64,000 nt of DNA from Actinokineospora spheciospongiae (GCF_000564855.1 NZ_AYXG01000051.1:62001-126000); one strand, 5' to 3'. Positions 33,160 to 44,016 are shown, counted from the stretch's first letter. Numbers and translations: made by a program. Notes: generated by a model not told the origin, from the letters alone.

Positions 33160-34076
33160 TCAGAGGTTGGAGAAGTGCGAGGCGTCACCCGTGCGCGGGG
33201 TGCTGCGGGTGCCGTCGACGCTGATCGGGACGTCGCCCGCGAGGTGATGCGGTGCAGGCGGCGCGGGTGGTCGTCGTAGTCGGCGATGGCGTAATGCTGG
33301 GTGGCGCGGTTGTCCCAGATGGCCACGTCGCCTTCCCGCCACTGCCAGCGGACCGTGTTCTCCAGGCGGGTGACGCGGGCCTGGAGCAACTGGAACAGGG
33401 CGGCCGACTCGGTGGAGGACAGACCGATGAACCGCTTGACGAAGTGGCCGAGGACGAGCGCGCGCTCCCCGGTCTCCGGGTGCACGCGGACCACGGGGTG
33501 CTCGGTCTCGAACAGCTCGGAGACGAACTCGGCGCGGTACTCCTTGGACTTGGTGTCCACACCGCCGATGCGGGTCTCGTCGATGTTGGCCGCGTAGTCG
33601 TAGGCGTTGGTGTGCACCGCCCACAGGCCGTCCACGAGCGCCTTGAGCGACGGCGGCAGGGTTTCGTACGCGGCGGCGGTGTTGGCCCACGTGGTGTCGC
33701 CGCCGTGCGGCGGCAGGTGCAGGGCGCGCAGGATGCTGACCGACGGGATGCGGTCGACGAAGGTCACGTCGGTGTGCCAGCTATTGGCCTTGCCGTGCTC
33801 GGAGTCGATCGGCAGCACGTTCGCGTTGCGCACGCCCTTGACCGTGGGGTGCGCCAGCGTCGGTTCGCCCAGCAGCGCGGCGAACGCGAGCTGGCCCTCG
33901 TCGTCGAGGTGGTGCTGGTCGCGGAAGAAGATGACCTTGTTGGCCAGCAGGGCCTGCCGCACCTCGGCGACGGTCGCCGCGTCGAGGTCGCCGCCGAGGC
34001 GCACGCCGTCGACCCGGGCGCCGATGACACCGCCCAGCTTGGTCGCGGTCACCGCGTTCTGCGTTTGCAGGGTCAC
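33160..34076 (-). pseudogene. Alpha-ketoglutarate-dependent sulfate ester dioxygenase (AtsK/Rv3406-like), one frameshift
   Basis: GTG 34076 follows AAGGGG at 6 bases. The main frame encodes a TauD-fold protein: [60 protein letters not shown] (HxD iron ligands), [40 protein letters not shown], and [20 protein letters not shown]. The order and wording match type II alkylsulfatases AtsK and mycobacterial Rv3406. Near 33243-33246 one base appears lost from a CCC run: HRIT continues in the next frame as [20 protein letters not shown] to the stop at 33160. It would release sulfate from alkyl sulfates using Fe(II), 2-oxoglutarate and O2, fitting the adjoining sulfatase/ABC cluster. The gene may be intact if the deletion is a sequencing error. 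Confidence 0.85.
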
Positions 34077-34232
34077 TGGAACCCCTTTCACGGGTTTGGT
34101 GGGATGAGCTGACCGTACGAACGCGCCGTCGCACCGGACAAGGCTTCTTGCCGCACTGAAAATAAGTACGGGCCGGGATTCCACATTGCGGGCAGCGTTG
34201 ACTTCCGGGGCGGTCGAACAGAGCCTTCCTGC

Positions 34233-35513
34233 TTGTCCGGGTGCCGCAGTCGCCGCCCGGTGACCCACCCGACCGCGTGTGCGGCGGTTCGCCTCCCCCG
34301 TGAACGGAAGGGAGGCCGCTGCCCGCCCGCAGAGACGATCGAGGCCGTCCTGTCCAGAAATGCCACCGCCGCGGGCGTGCTCGCCGTGATCCGCCGCGCC
34401 GGTCCCCTCTCGCGCGCCGCCATCGGCGAGCGCACGGGCCTGAGCCTGCCCACGGTGAGCCGCAGCGTGTCCGCGCTGATCGGCGTCGGCCTGGTGCGCG
34501 AGCACCCCGAACTGGTCCCGGTGGGCAGCATCGGCAGGCCGAGGGTGCCGCTGCACCTCGACGACGGGGTGTTCGCCGTCGGCGGTGTCCACATCGGAGT
34601 GAGCACCACCACCTACGGCCTGGCGGACCTGCGCGGCGCGATCATCGCCTCGCAGGAGCTGCCGACCCCGTCCGGTGACGCCGAGGACGCCCTCGCGCAC
34701 ATCGCCGGGAAGCTGCGGGCGTTCCTGCGCCGCTTCCCGCGCCGGGTGGTGCTCGGGGTCGGGTTGGCCAGCGGTGGCCAGGTGGACACCGAGCGCGGTC
34801 TGCTCGACCACGAGCGGCTGGGCTGGCGGTCGGTGCCCGCGGCGGAGGCGCTGCGCCGCGCCACCGGGCTGCCGGTGCTGCTGGAGGGCCACGTGGCCGC
34901 GATGGCCAGCGCGGAGCTGGTGTTCGGCCGCGGCGCGAGCGCGCCGAGCCTGCTGTACTTCTACGCCCGCGAGGTCGTCGGCATCGCCCTGGTGGTCGAG
35001 GGCAGGCTGCACCGCGGCCCGTGGGGTGGCAGCACGATCGCGCACCTGCCGGTGGGCGGGTCGGCCGAGTGCCCGTGCGGCGCGCTGGGCTGCCTGGAGG
35101 CCGAGGTGTGCGACCGCACCGTGGCCGAGCGGGCCGCGGCGGCGGGGGTGGTCGACGAGGCCGACATCCGGCTGGTGCGCGCCGCTGCGGCCGGGGGCGA
35201 CAGCCGGGCCGTGGGGCTGCTCACCGACCGCGCGCACACCATCGGCCGCGCCGCGGCCATCCTGCGCGACGTGCTCAACCCGCACGCGGTGGTGCTCGGT
35301 GGCCAGGCCGTCACCGAGGACCCCGACCGGCTGCCCGACCTGCTGCGCAGCTTCCGCGACACCACCACCCTGCCCGGCCCGGCCGACCTGGTGTCGGTCA
35401 CCCCGTTCGGCCCTGCGGTGCAGGCGGTCGCCGCCTGCACCGGGCTGCTCACCCGAGTCTTCGAGAACCCCTTCGACTTCGTCCGCCCCACCCGGAAGGC
35501 ACCGACCCCGTGA
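34233..35513 (+). CDS. ROK-family transcriptional regulator
   Basis: Residues (numbered from TTG 34233) about 38-95 form a winged helix ([40 protein letters not shown]). The rest is a ROK sugar-kinase-like fold with [40 protein letters not shown] and the zinc motif [14 protein letters not shown]. Divergent from the dioxygenase and overlapping the binding-protein start by GTGA, it likely regulates the sulfate-ester cluster. The start is doubtful: no ATG/GTG precedes the conserved [14 protein letters not shown] in this frame. TTG 34233 has no RBS; CTG 34350 and a GTG 34300 one frame away (needing one missing base) are alternatives. Confidence 0.85.
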   Translation: MSGCRSRRPVTHPTACAAVRLPRERKGGRCPPAETIEAVLSRNATAAGVLAVIRRAGPLSRAAIGERTGLSLPTVSRSVSALIGVGLVREHPELVPVGSIGRPRVPLHLDDGVFAVGGVHIGVSTTTYGLADLRGAIIASQELPTPSGDAEDALAHIAGKLRAFLRRFPRRVVLGVGLASGGQVDTERGLLDHERLGWRSVPAAEALRRATGLPVLLEGHVAAMASAELVFGRGASAPSLLYFYAREVVGIALVVEGRLHRGPWGGSTIAHLPVGGSAECPCGALGCLEAEVCDRTVAERAAAAGVVDEADIRLVRAAAAGGDSRAVGLLTDRAHTIGRAAAILRDVLNPHAVVLGGQAVTEDPDRLPDLLRSFRDTTTLPGPADLVSVTPFGPAVQAVAACTGLLTRVFENPFDFVRPTRKAPTP

Positions 35514-37072
35514 ACTCCCCCTTGCGCAGACGCGCAGTCCTGCGCGGCGTGGCCGCGACCGCCCTGCTGCTGGCCACCGCCGCCTGCCAGTCCGCTGTGG
35601 ACGCCCAGTCCGGCGGCGCGGGCAGCACCCCGAAGCAGGGCGGTGTGGCCGAGGTCGGGGTGAACGTCGACCTCGTCCCCGGCAACGTCCTGACCAACAG
35701 CAACGTGTCCATCACCACCGTGGTCGGCCTGGTCTACGAGCCGCTGATCCGCTACGGCAAGGACGACCTCAAGCCGCAGCCCGCGCTCGCCACCGAGTGG
35801 ACGGCCGCACCGGACGGCACCTCGCTGACGCTCGAGCTGCGCCGGGGGGTCAAGTTCCACACCGGCCGACCGTTCACCAGCGAGGACGTCAAGTTCTCCC
35901 TCCAGACCTACGCCGACCCGAAGTGGAACGGACAACTGCGCAGCACCGCCACGGCCATCACCGCCATCGAGACCCCCTCCCCCACCGAGGTCACGCTTCG
36001 GCTGGCGCACCCGGTGAGCAACCTGTTCGACCTGCTCGACACCGCGCCGATCCTCGACAGCGAGACCGCCGCGGACATCGGCACCGGCAAGCGGTTCGTC
36101 GGCACCGGGCCGTTCAAGTTCGACCAGTGGCGGCCCAACACCGACCTGACCTTCTCCCGAAACCCGGACTACTGGGGCGGCCCGGCGCACCTCGACGGCG
36201 TGCACGTGCGGGTCATCCCCGACGGCCAGTCGCTGCTGTCGGCGCTCAAGTCGGGTCAGGTGCAGCTCGCCCGCGGCGTCGGCTACCGCGACGCGGAGTC
36301 GGTGGCGAACACCCCCGGCGTCACCGTCAAACCGCTCGACCGCGGCGCCGAGTTGCAGGCCTACGTCGGGATCAACGTGTCGGTGCCCGGCCTGGACGAC
36401 CCGAGGGTGCGGCAGGCGATCGGCTTCGCCCTGGACCGCGAGCGGATCATCAAGAAGGTCTTCCGGGGCGCGGGCTACCCGACGTCGCTGCCGTGGCCCA
36501 AGGGCAGCCCCGCCTTCGACGCCGCCCGCAACGGGCACTTCACCCACGACCCGGCGAAGGCGCAGGCGCTGCTGGCCGAGCACGGGCAGCCGGTGCCGAT
36601 CGTGCCGCTGACCTACGTCGGCACCGACAACGTCGCGGCCTCCGTGGCGCAGATCGTGCAGAATGACCTCAGCCGGGTCGGCATCACCGTGGAGCTGCGG
36701 CCGGTGGACTCCACGCAGTTCGTCAAGCAGCTCATCGGCGCCCAGTTCCCCGGCCTGTGGACGACCACTCACTCCTGGGCCCAGTTCACCCCGTCCACCC
36801 TGGCGGTGAGCGCGTACCCGTTCAACGCCCGCCGCAACGCCTCCCACTTCACCGCCGACACCTACACCGCCGCGGCGGACGAGGCGTGGCAGGTGCCGGT
36901 GGGCGGTGACACCCCGGCCGCGTACGCCGAGCTGTCGAAGCAACTGCTCGACGGTTCGTTCCTGACCGAGATCGGTGTGGTGTTCGAGCAACTGGTGCTG
37001 CGGGACGCGCTGCACGACGTGGACTACACCCGCAGGCGCGAACTCGACCTGGGCAAGGCGTACCTGTCGTGA
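35510..37072 (+). CDS. ABC transporter substrate-binding lipoprotein (family 5)
   Basis: GTG 35510 overlaps the ROK stop (GTGA); 520 aa. A basic start ([20 protein letters not shown]) leads to lipobox ATAAC. The mature part shows family-5 features: [60 protein letters not shown] and [12 protein letters not shown]. The C-terminal lobe includes [20 protein letters not shown]. Such proteins bind peptides, nickel or glycosides; here, between a dioxygenase and a sulfatase, a sulfated organic compound is the likely ligand. Anchored outside the membrane, it delivers to the two permeases encoded next. Confidence 0.93.
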   Translation: MNSPLRRRAVLRGVAATALLLATAACQSAVDAQSGGAGSTPKQGGVAEVGVNVDLVPGNVLTNSNVSITTVVGLVYEPLIRYGKDDLKPQPALATEWTAAPDGTSLTLELRRGVKFHTGRPFTSEDVKFSLQTYADPKWNGQLRSTATAITAIETPSPTEVTLRLAHPVSNLFDLLDTAPILDSETAADIGTGKRFVGTGPFKFDQWRPNTDLTFSRNPDYWGGPAHLDGVHVRVIPDGQSLLSALKSGQVQLARGVGYRDAESVANTPGVTVKPLDRGAELQAYVGINVSVPGLDDPRVRQAIGFALDRERIIKKVFRGAGYPTSLPWPKGSPAFDAARNGHFTHDPAKAQALLAEHGQPVPIVPLTYVGTDNVAASVAQIVQNDLSRVGITVELRPVDSTQFVKQLIGAQFPGLWTTTHSWAQFTPSTLAVSAYPFNARRNASHFTADTYTAAADEAWQVPVGGDTPAAYAELSKQLLDGSFLTEIGVVFEQLVLRDALHDVDYTRRRELDLGKAYLS

Positions 37073-38028
37073 CCCGCTACCTGCTGCGCCGCGTCCCGTC
37101 CGCGGTGGCTGTGCTCTGGTTGGCGTCGGTGCTGGTGTTCCTCGTGCTCCGGGCCGTGCCCGGGGACGCGGCCAGCGCCCTCGCCGGACCGGACGCCACC
37201 CCCGACGTCGTCGCCGCCATCCGCCACGACCTGGGGCTGGACCTGCCGGTGGCAGAGCAGTACGCGCGGTGGGTCGGCGGGCTGCTCTCGGCGGACCTGG
37301 GCCGGTCGTACCTCGTCGGCGGCGACATCGCCGACCTGGTCGCCGACGGCCTGGCGAACACGCTGACCCTGACCCTGGCCGCGCTGCTGCTCGCCGTGCT
37401 GGTGGCGCTGGTGCTGGGGCCGCTGTGGGCGGTCTCGCGCGGCGGCTGGCTCGACCGGGCGCTGACCGCCTTCCACACCGCGGCGGTCGCGCTGCCGACC
37501 TTCGCCACCGGGGTGCTGCTGATCCTGGTGTTCGGGGTGGTGTTCCGGCTGCTGCCCACCGGCGGGGTGCCACCGGGCGGGCTGCTCGACCGGGTCGACA
37601 TCACCGCCCAGTACCTGCTGATGCCCGCGGTGTGCCTGGCCCTGCCGGTCTCGGCGGTGCTGACCGGGTTCCTGGCGGAGACGCTGCGCGCGGAACTGCG
37701 CCAGGACTACGTGCTCACCGCGCTGGCGGCGGGCGTGTCGCGGCGGTCGGTCGTCTTCGGGCACACCCTGCGCAACGCCCTGCCGGTCACCATGACCGCG
37801 CTGGGCCTGCAAACCGGCGCGCTGCTGGGCGGGGCCGTGCTGGTGGAGTCGATCTTCGCCTGGCCGGGGCTGGGGCTGCTGGTGGAGCAGGGCATCACCC
37901 GCCGCGACTACCCCGTGGTGCAGGTGCTGCTGATGCTGTCGGTGGCGGTGTTCGTGGTCATCCAGCTCCTGACCGACGTGGCGCACGCGTGGCTGGACCC
38001 GCGCGTGCGGTTGGGGGGTGCGCGATGA
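37069..38028 (+). CDS. ABC transporter permease (DppB/OppB type)
   Basis: GTG 37069 overlaps the previous stop; 319 aa with six membrane segments. Typical features: [20 protein letters not shown] with LVFLVLRAVPGDAASALAG, the family start, then LGLDLPVAEQYARWVGGLLS, and the EAA loop LRQDYVLTALAAGVSRRSVV FGHTLRNALPV (written in two parts) that contacts the ATPase. Ends in VIQLLTDVAHAWLDPRVRLG. Pairs with the following permease to form the channel of the importer. Confidence 0.93.
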   Translation: MTRYLLRRVPSAVAVLWLASVLVFLVLRAVPGDAASALAGPDATPDVVAAIRHDLGLDLPVAEQYARWVGGLLSADLGRSYLVGGDIADLVADGLANTLTLTLAALLLAVLVALVLGPLWAVSRGGWLDRALTAFHTAAVALPTFATGVLLILVFGVVFRLLPTGGVPPGGLLDRVDITAQYLLMPAVCLALPVSAVLTGFLAETLRAELRQDYVLTALAAGVSRRSVVFGHTLRNALPVTMTALGLQTGALLGGAVLVESIFAWPGLGLLVEQGITRRDYPVVQVLLMLSVAVFVVIQLLTDVAHAWLDPRVRLGGAR

Positions 38029-38828
38029 GGCGGCTGCCCGCCCAGGCGGTCGTGGGCGGTGTGCTCGTCGGGCTGGTCGTGGTGGCCGGGCTGCTCGGGC
38101 CGCTGCTGGTCCCGCACGACCCGTACACCCAGATCGACGGCGCGAACCTGCTCGGCCCGTCCGCCGCGCACCCGCTGGGCACCGACGAGCTGAACCGCGA
38201 CATCCTCGCCCGGCTGCTCACCGGCATCCGGGTGGACCTGCTGACCAGCTTCGTCGCGGTCCCGCTCGGCGCGCTGCTCGGCTGCGCGGTCGGGGCGCTG
38301 GCCACGGTGAACGCGGCGCTGGACGTGGCCGTGCAGCGGGTGTTCGACGTGCTGCTGGCCTTCCCGCAGCTCATCCTGGCCATCGGCCTCGCCGCGGTCA
38401 TCGGCCCCGGTGCCACGTCGGTCGTGCTGGTCGTGGTGCTGGTGGAGATCCCGGTGTTCGGCAGGCTGCTGCGCGCGGCGGTGCTGCGGGTGCGCGAGGC
38501 CCAGTTCGTCACCGCGAGCGAGGTGGCGGGCGGCGGGCGGGGCTGGGTGCTGCGCACGCACGTGCTGCCCAACTGCCGAGGGCCGGTGCTGGTGCAGCTC
38601 GCCCTGTCCATGTCGGTGGCGGTGTTCATCGAGGGGGCGATGAGCGTACTGGGCATCGGCGTCACCCCGCCGAACCCGTCGCTGGGGTCGCTGCTGGCCA
38701 CGTCCCTGCGCTACCTCGACCTCAACCCGCTGTTCGCCGTCGGTCCGCTGGTGGTGATCGCGGCGCTGGTGCTCGGCTTCGGGCTGCTGGCGCGCGGTGC
38801 GGGCAACCCGGCCCTGGAGGCGGCATGA
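38025..38828 (+). CDS. ABC transporter permease (DppC/OppC type)
   Basis: ATG 38025 overlaps the previous stop (ATGA); 267 aa. Features: an N-terminal segment VVGGVLVGLVVVAGLLGPLL, the conserved HDPYTQIDGANLLGPSAAHP LGTDELNRDILARLL (two parts) characteristic of DppC, and the EAA loop VREAQFVTASEVAGGGRGWV. C-terminal VTPPNPSLGSLLATSLRYLD is also typical. It has five or six membrane segments and forms the heterodimeric channel with the preceding permease. Confidence 0.93.
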   Translation: MRRLPAQAVVGGVLVGLVVVAGLLGPLLVPHDPYTQIDGANLLGPSAAHPLGTDELNRDILARLLTGIRVDLLTSFVAVPLGALLGCAVGALATVNAALDVAVQRVFDVLLAFPQLILAIGLAAVIGPGATSVVLVVVLVEIPVFGRLLRAAVLRVREAQFVTASEVAGGGRGWVLRTHVLPNCRGPVLVQLALSMSVAVFIEGAMSVLGIGVTPPNPSLGSLLATSLRYLDLNPLFAVGPLVVIAALVLGFGLLARGAGNPALEAA

Positions 38829-41137
38829 GCACCCCGATGAGCACCCCGCCGCACGCCCGCGGCTACACCGGCTTCCCCGGCCGGGTCGGGCGGACCTTCG
38901 CCGAGTCCCGGCCCGCCTGGCCCGCCGAGCCGGGCCGGACGGGCAGGCCGAACGTCGTGGTCGTGCTGGCCGACGACCTCGGCTACGCCGACATCGGTCC
39001 GTTCGGCGGCGAGGTCGACACCCCGGCGCTGGACGCGCTGGCCGCCGGCGGGCTGCGGCTGACCAACTACCACACGACCCCGCTGTGCTCGCCGTCCCGC
39101 GCGGCGCTGCTCACCGGGCTGAACCCGCACCGGGCCGGGTTCGCGTTCCCGGCCAACTCCGACCCCGGCTACCCCGGGTACTCCTTCCAGCTCCCCGACG
39201 ACGCCCCGTCGCTGCCGGAGTCGCTGCGCGCGGCGGGCTACGCCACCCTCGCGGTCGGCAAGTGGCACCTGACCAGGGACGCGGCCAGTCACGACGCGGC
39301 CGACCGGTCGTCGTGGCCGCTGCAACGCGGGTTCGACCGGTACTTCGGCAGCCTGGAGGGGCTGACCAACCTGCACCACCCGCACCGGCTGGTGTGGGAC
39401 AACAGCCCCTATGACGTGGCGGACTACCGCGACGGGTACTACCTCACCGACGACCTGACCGACCGGGCCATCGGCATGATCGACACGCTGCGCGCGAGCG
39501 ACCCGGACAAGCCGTTCTTCCTGTACTTCGCCCACCACGCCATGCACGGCCCGCTCGGCGCCACCGAGGCCGACCTGGTCCACTACCGGGGCCGCTACGA
39601 CGAGGGCTGGGACGTCATCCGGGAGCGGCGCTTCGCCAAGCAGCTCGCCGAAGGTCTGTTCCCACCCGGCACCACCCTGCCGCCGCGCAACAGCGAACCG
39701 GGCCGGGACGTGCCGCCGTGGTCGGAGGTGCCCGCGGACCGGCGGGAGTTCTTCGCCCGGTACATGGAGGTGTACGCGGCGACGCTGCACGCGGTGGACC
39801 GCAGCGTCGGCCGGATCGTCGGGGCGCTGCGCAGGCACGGCGAACTCGACAACACCATCATCGTGTTCACCTCCGACAACGGCGCCACCGCGGAGGGCGG
39901 CCCGGAGGGCACGCGCAGCTACTTCAGCCAGTTCGTGCACGTGCCCGGCGTCCCGTCCACCTGGGACCGCGACGTGGCCAGGGACCTGGACCTGCTCGGC
40001 GGCCCGCAGGCGACCGTGCACTACCCGCGCGGCTGGGCGCAGGCGTCGAACACCCCGTTCCGGCTCTACAAGTTCGACACCTACGCGGGCGGGGTCCGCA
40101 CACCGTTCCTCGCGCACTGGCCCGCCGGGCTGGAACCGGGCCTGCGCCACCAGTACACCTACGTCACCGACGTGGCACCGACACTGTTGGAACTGGCGGG
40201 CGTGCCCCGGTTGGAAGCTCGCCACGGCGTGCCCGCGGTCGAGGAGGACGGGGTGAGCGTGGTGCCCGTGCTGCGCGACCCGGAAGCGGCGAGCCCGCAC
40301 ACCAGCCAGTACACCGAGACCGGTGGCAACCGCGGCTACTACGCCGACGGGTGGAAGGTCGTCACCCGGCACGTCCCCGGAACCGCCTACGACGACGGCG
40401 AGTGGGAGCTGTACCACGTGGCGGAGGACCCGACCGAGATCGAGAACGTCGCCGCCGCGCACCCGGACAAGCTCGCCGAACTGGCGGCGGCGTGGGAGCG
40501 GGCGGCGTGGCGCAACACGGTGTTCCCGCTGACCGACCACGGCCCCGCCGCGCACCTGCGCCGCCCGTCCGACGAGCGGTTCAGCCGCCCGGTGACCCTG
40601 TACCCGGGGACGCCCACGCTGGAGCGCTACCGGTCCGCGCAACTGGTCCAGTTCCGCGACTTCACCGCCACCGCCGCCGTCGACTTCCACCCGGGTGACC
40701 GGGGTGTGCTGTTCGCCCACGGCGACCAGGGCGGCGGGTACGTGGTGTTCGTCGACCGGGACGCGGTCCACCTGACCTACAACGCCTACGGCAAGCCGTT
40801 CCGCTCCGAGCCGCTGCCCCTGCGGGGCGATGACGTCGAGGTTCGGCTGACCGCGCGGGCGCTGCCGGACTTCGAGTGGGCACTGACCCTCACCGCGGGC
40901 GACTCCGCTGCCTCGGTCGGGCCGGTGCCCCAGTTGATCGGCTTGGCCCCCTTCACCGGCATCAGCGTCGGCGCCGACCGCGGCGGCCCGGTGGACTGGG
41001 ACCTGCACACCGCCGAGCGGGCGTTCCCGTACACCGGCGCGCTGCGGCACGTGCGCTACGAACCCGGCGCGCGGGCCGCCTACGACCCCGCCCTCCTCGC
41101 CCGGTTGTGGGCCGAGGCCGAACGCGTCTACGACTAG
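38825..41137 (+). CDS. Arylsulfatase-type FGly sulfatase
   Basis: ATG 38825 overlaps the permease stop and has GGAGG 4 bases upstream; 770 aa. Motifs: metal-binding NVVVVLADDLGYADIGPFGG (Asp pair), the formylglycine motif CSPSRAALLTG with Cys88, GKWHLT, and the second metal site IIVFTSDNGATAEGGPEG. The Cys must be oxidised to formylglycine by FGE, which is not in the window. No signal peptide is seen, so it is probably cytoplasmic and acts on sulfate esters imported by the adjacent ABC system. The C-terminal 150 residues (about 600-770) form an extra beta-rich domain (AAVDFHPGDRGVLFAHGDQG) seen in large arylsulfatases. Confidence 0.93.
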   Translation: MSTPMSTPPHARGYTGFPGRVGRTFAESRPAWPAEPGRTGRPNVVVVLADDLGYADIGPFGGEVDTPALDALAAGGLRLTNYHTTPLCSPSRAALLTGLNPHRAGFAFPANSDPGYPGYSFQLPDDAPSLPESLRAAGYATLAVGKWHLTRDAASHDAADRSSWPLQRGFDRYFGSLEGLTNLHHPHRLVWDNSPYDVADYRDGYYLTDDLTDRAIGMIDTLRASDPDKPFFLYFAHHAMHGPLGATEADLVHYRGRYDEGWDVIRERRFAKQLAEGLFPPGTTLPPRNSEPGRDVPPWSEVPADRREFFARYMEVYAATLHAVDRSVGRIVGALRRHGELDNTIIVFTSDNGATAEGGPEGTRSYFSQFVHVPGVPSTWDRDVARDLDLLGGPQATVHYPRGWAQASNTPFRLYKFDTYAGGVRTPFLAHWPAGLEPGLRHQYTYVTDVAPTLLELAGVPRLEARHGVPAVEEDGVSVVPVLRDPEAASPHTSQYTETGGNRGYYADGWKVVTRHVPGTAYDDGEWELYHVAEDPTEIENVAAAHPDKLAELAAAWERAAWRNTVFPLTDHGPAAHLRRPSDERFSRPVTLYPGTPTLERYRSAQLVQFRDFTATAAVDFHPGDRGVLFAHGDQGGGYVVFVDRDAVHLTYNAYGKPFRSEPLPLRGDDVEVRLTARALPDFEWALTLTAGDSAASVGPVPQLIGLAPFTGISVGADRGGPVDWDLHTAERAFPYTGALRHVRYEPGARAAYDPALLARLWAEAERVYD

Positions 41138-41147
41138 GACTCCCGAG

Positions 41148-42743
41148 ATGACCGACAGCGTGCTGACCGTCGACGGCCTGACCGTCGACTTCGGACCCAC
41201 CCCGGCGGTGCGGGGGGTGGGGTTCCGGATCGACCCGGGCGAGGTGGTGGCCCTGGTGGGCGAGTCCGGGTCGGGGAAGTCGGTGACCGCCCGAGCCGTG
41301 CTGGGCCTGCTGCCCGGCACCGCCACCGTCCGGGGCAGCGCCCGCCTGGGCGAGCGGGAGCTGATCGGCGCACCAGAACCGACCCTGCGCCAGGTCCGGG
41401 GCCGGGAGGTGTCCATGGTCTTCCAGGACCCGGCGACGGCGCTGAACCCGGTGTTCACCATCGGCAGGCAGCTACGCACTACCCTGCGCGCCCACCGCCG
41501 CCTCACCCGCGCCCAGGCCGACGCCGAGGCGGTGCGCCTGCTGGACCTGGTCGGCATCCCCGACCCGGCCGCGCGCACCCGCCACTACCCGCACCAGCTC
41601 TCCGGCGGCCAGCGCCAACGCGTGGTCATCGCCATCGCCCTGGCCAACGACCCGCGGCTGATCATCGCCGACGAGCCCACGACCGCACTGGACGTCACGG
41701 TCCAGGCGGAAATCCTGGCTCTGCTCCGCGACCTGCGCGACCGCCTGGGCACGGCCATCCTCCTGATCACCCACAACATGGGCGTCGTCGCCGAACTCGC
41801 CGACCGGGTCGTCGTCCTGCGCGACGGCCTGGTCGAGGAGGACGCCCCCGTGCACCGGCTGTTCAGCGCACCGGCCCGCCCGTACACGCGCCTGCTGCTG
41901 GACTCCGTCCCCCGCCTGGGCCACCGCCCACCGGCCACCCCGGTCACCACCGACACCGACGCCCTGCGCCTCACCGACCTGGTCGTCACCTACCCCGGCG
42001 GCCGGGGCCGCCCGGATTTCCGCGCCGTCGACGGTGTGACCTTGCGGGTCGGCCGGGGCGAGGTGGTCGGCCTGGTCGGCGAGTCCGGGTCGGGCAAGTC
42101 CACCATCGGCCGGGTCGCCGCGGGCCTGCTGCGCCCCACCTCGGGCTCGGCCCGACTGCTCGACGAACCGCTGGAAGAGCTGTCCCGGCGCGACCTGCGC
42201 GCCGCCCGCGCCCGCCTCGGCTTCGCCTTCCAGGACCCGGGCAGCTCCCTCGACCCCCTGTTGACGGTCGCCGAGTGCATCGCCGAACCCCTCCGCATCC
42301 ACGGCGTGGACGGCGCCACCCACCGCATCCCGGAACTCCTCGACGCGGTCCGCCTCCCCGCCACCCACGCCACCCGCAAACCCACCGAACTCTCCGGCGG
42401 CCAACGCCAGCGCGTCGGCCTGGCCCGAGCCCTCGCCCTGCACCCGGACCTGCTGGTCGCCGACGAACCCACCAGCGCCCTCGACGTCTCGGTGCAGGCG
42501 GCCATCCTGGAACTGCTGGCGGACCTGCAACGGGACCTCGGCTTCGCCTGCCTGTTCATCAGCCACGACCTGGCCGTGGTGGATTCCCTGGCCCACCGGG
42601 TGATCGTGCTGCGGGCGGGGAAGGTCGAAGAGGAAGGCCCGCACGACGAAGTGCTCCGCAACCCCAGGGCCGACTACACCCGCCGCTTGGTGGCCGCCGT
42701 CCCCGCCCCCGCCCCACCCCTCACCGCCGCCTCGACGCACTGA
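41148..42743 (+). CDS. Double-domain ABC ATPase (DppD-DppF fusion)
   Basis: ATG 41148 starts 8 bases after the sulfatase stop; 531 aa with two complete ATPase halves. First half: Walker [21 protein letters not shown], signature [17 protein letters not shown], Walker [13 protein letters not shown]. Second half: [49 protein letters not shown]. Each half ends with the oligopeptide-type C-terminal segment ([24 protein letters not shown]). It powers the importer formed with the preceding permeases and closes the plus-strand operon that starts with the ROK gene. Confidence 0.94.
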   Translation: MTDSVLTVDGLTVDFGPTPAVRGVGFRIDPGEVVALVGESGSGKSVTARAVLGLLPGTATVRGSARLGERELIGAPEPTLRQVRGREVSMVFQDPATALNPVFTIGRQLRTTLRAHRRLTRAQADAEAVRLLDLVGIPDPAARTRHYPHQLSGGQRQRVVIAIALANDPRLIIADEPTTALDVTVQAEILALLRDLRDRLGTAILLITHNMGVVAELADRVVVLRDGLVEEDAPVHRLFSAPARPYTRLLLDSVPRLGHRPPATPVTTDTDALRLTDLVVTYPGGRGRPDFRAVDGVTLRVGRGEVVGLVGESGSGKSTIGRVAAGLLRPTSGSARLLDEPLEELSRRDLRAARARLGFAFQDPGSSLDPLLTVAECIAEPLRIHGVDGATHRIPELLDAVRLPATHATRKPTELSGGQRQRVGLARALALHPDLLVADEPTSALDVSVQAAILELLADLQRDLGFACLFISHDLAVVDSLAHRVIVLRAGKVEEEGPHDEVLRNPRADYTRRLVAAVPAPAPPLTAASTH

Positions 42744-42840
42744 TCCGGGGCAACACGGAAGTGATCACCCGATCGAGCGGTTTCCCCGCGCGCCGCCCGG
42801 TCGTTGGACGGGTGCAGTTCCTACGACGTGAGGACACGGG

Positions 42841-44016
42841 ATGCGAAGGTTCGGTGCCGCGGTGGCCGCCGTGCTGGTGGTGGCGGGTGGTGCCCCGGCG
42901 GGCGCCGTGGACGGCACCCTGCCCGGTGGGATCGGGATCGCGGTGGACATCGAGGCACCGCTGCCGGACACGGTGATCCCCAAGGGCAGCACCACGGTCG
43001 TCGGCACGGCGTCGGTGGGCACGGGCGCGGTGCCGCCCACGACGTCGGTGACCTACGTGCTGGACGGGTCGGGCAGCCTGACCGACGCCGGGTTCGCCCA
43101 GGAGAAGGCCGCCGTCGAGCGGTTCCACCGGGAGTACGCGCTGAACCCCGCCTACGGGATCGGCAGCGTCGGCCTGGCCACCTTCGCCACCGACGGGCGC
43201 AGCATCGACGTGGACGCGGCGCCGGGGACCCAGCTCGCCGTCGCGCCCGCCGCCGACAACGACGGCAGCGGCACCCCGGACTTCCTCGAAGCGCTGGGCG
43301 CCATGCCCTACCTCGACGGCAGCACGAACTTCATCGCCGGGCTGCAACGGGCGGCGGAGGTGTCGGCGGCGACCACGGGCACGCGCAAGCTGGTGCTGTT
43401 CCTGTCCGACGGTCGCCACAACGTGGGCACCGGCGGTGAGGCCGAACGCATGTTGGCCGACCTGCCGGAAGCGGTCGACATCCACACCTTCGGGTTCGGT
43501 CCCGACGCCTCGTGCCAGGGCGGGTCGGTGTCCCTGGAGCGGATCGCGCTGGCCACCGGCGGCACCTGCTCGATGTCGGGGTTCGCGGACCTGGGCGAGG
43601 CGCTGTCGCGGCTGCTGGCCTCGGAGCTGCACCACCTGACGCTGACCGTGGACGGCGGTCCGGAGCTGCCGATCACCGACATCACCCCCGCCCTGCCCCA
43701 GCCGGGGCCGAAGCAGGTCCGCTACACCGTGCGGACCCCGCCGCTGGACGTGGGCAACCACCCGCTGTGCGTCACGGCCCACGGCAGCGACTACGCCGGG
43801 CCGGGCAAGGTCACCGACTGCACCAACGTGATCATCCTCGCCCCCACCACCACCCCCGGCCCCACCACGACCGCGAGCCCACCCGCCGCCACTCCCCCGA
43901 CCAGCGCCACCAGCCCCGGTGCCCCGCCGCCCGCAGCGGCACTGCCCGGCAACAGCCAGGTCAGCGCCATCCCGCGCGGCGGTGTGGCCACCGGCGGCGG
44001 GACGGTGGTCCCGTGA
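42841..44016 (+). CDS. Secreted VWA-domain protein with Thr/Pro tail
   Basis: ATG 42841, 7 bases after GAGG; 391 aa. A signal peptide (MRRFGAAVAAVLVVAGGAPA GAVDG, in two parts) leads to a von Willebrand A domain with MIDAS DGSGSLTDAGF (about residue 75), LATFATDGRSIDVD, STNFIAGLQRA and LVLFLSDGRHNVG. A beta-sandwich-like region follows, then a Thr/Pro linker. The last 15 residues contain VSAIPRGGVATGGGTVVP without membrane anchor. Overlap with the sortase start (TGATG) means the two are co-translated. It probably is an extracellular adhesion or cell-wall protein handled by the sortase. Confidence 0.88.
   Translation: MRRFGAAVAAVLVVAGGAPAGAVDGTLPGGIGIAVDIEAPLPDTVIPKGSTTVVGTASVGTGAVPPTTSVTYVLDGSGSLTDAGFAQEKAAVERFHREYALNPAYGIGSVGLATFATDGRSIDVDAAPGTQLAVAPAADNDGSGTPDFLEALGAMPYLDGSTNFIAGLQRAAEVSAATTGTRKLVLFLSDGRHNVGTGGEAERMLADLPEAVDIHTFGFGPDASCQGGSVSLERIALATGGTCSMSGFADLGEALSRLLASELHHLTLTVDGGPELPITDITPALPQPGPKQVRYTVRTPPLDVGNHPLCVTAHGSDYAGPGKVTDCTNVIILAPTTTPGPTTTASPPAATPPTSATSPGAPPPAAALPGNSQVSAIPRGGVATGGGTVVP

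Noticed and set aside
32136-35285. 1049-codon minus-strand ORF around the AtsK-like gene
   Set aside because: Its length comes from the frameshift at one end and the antisense of the ROK gene at the other; only 33.2-34.1 kb is homologous.
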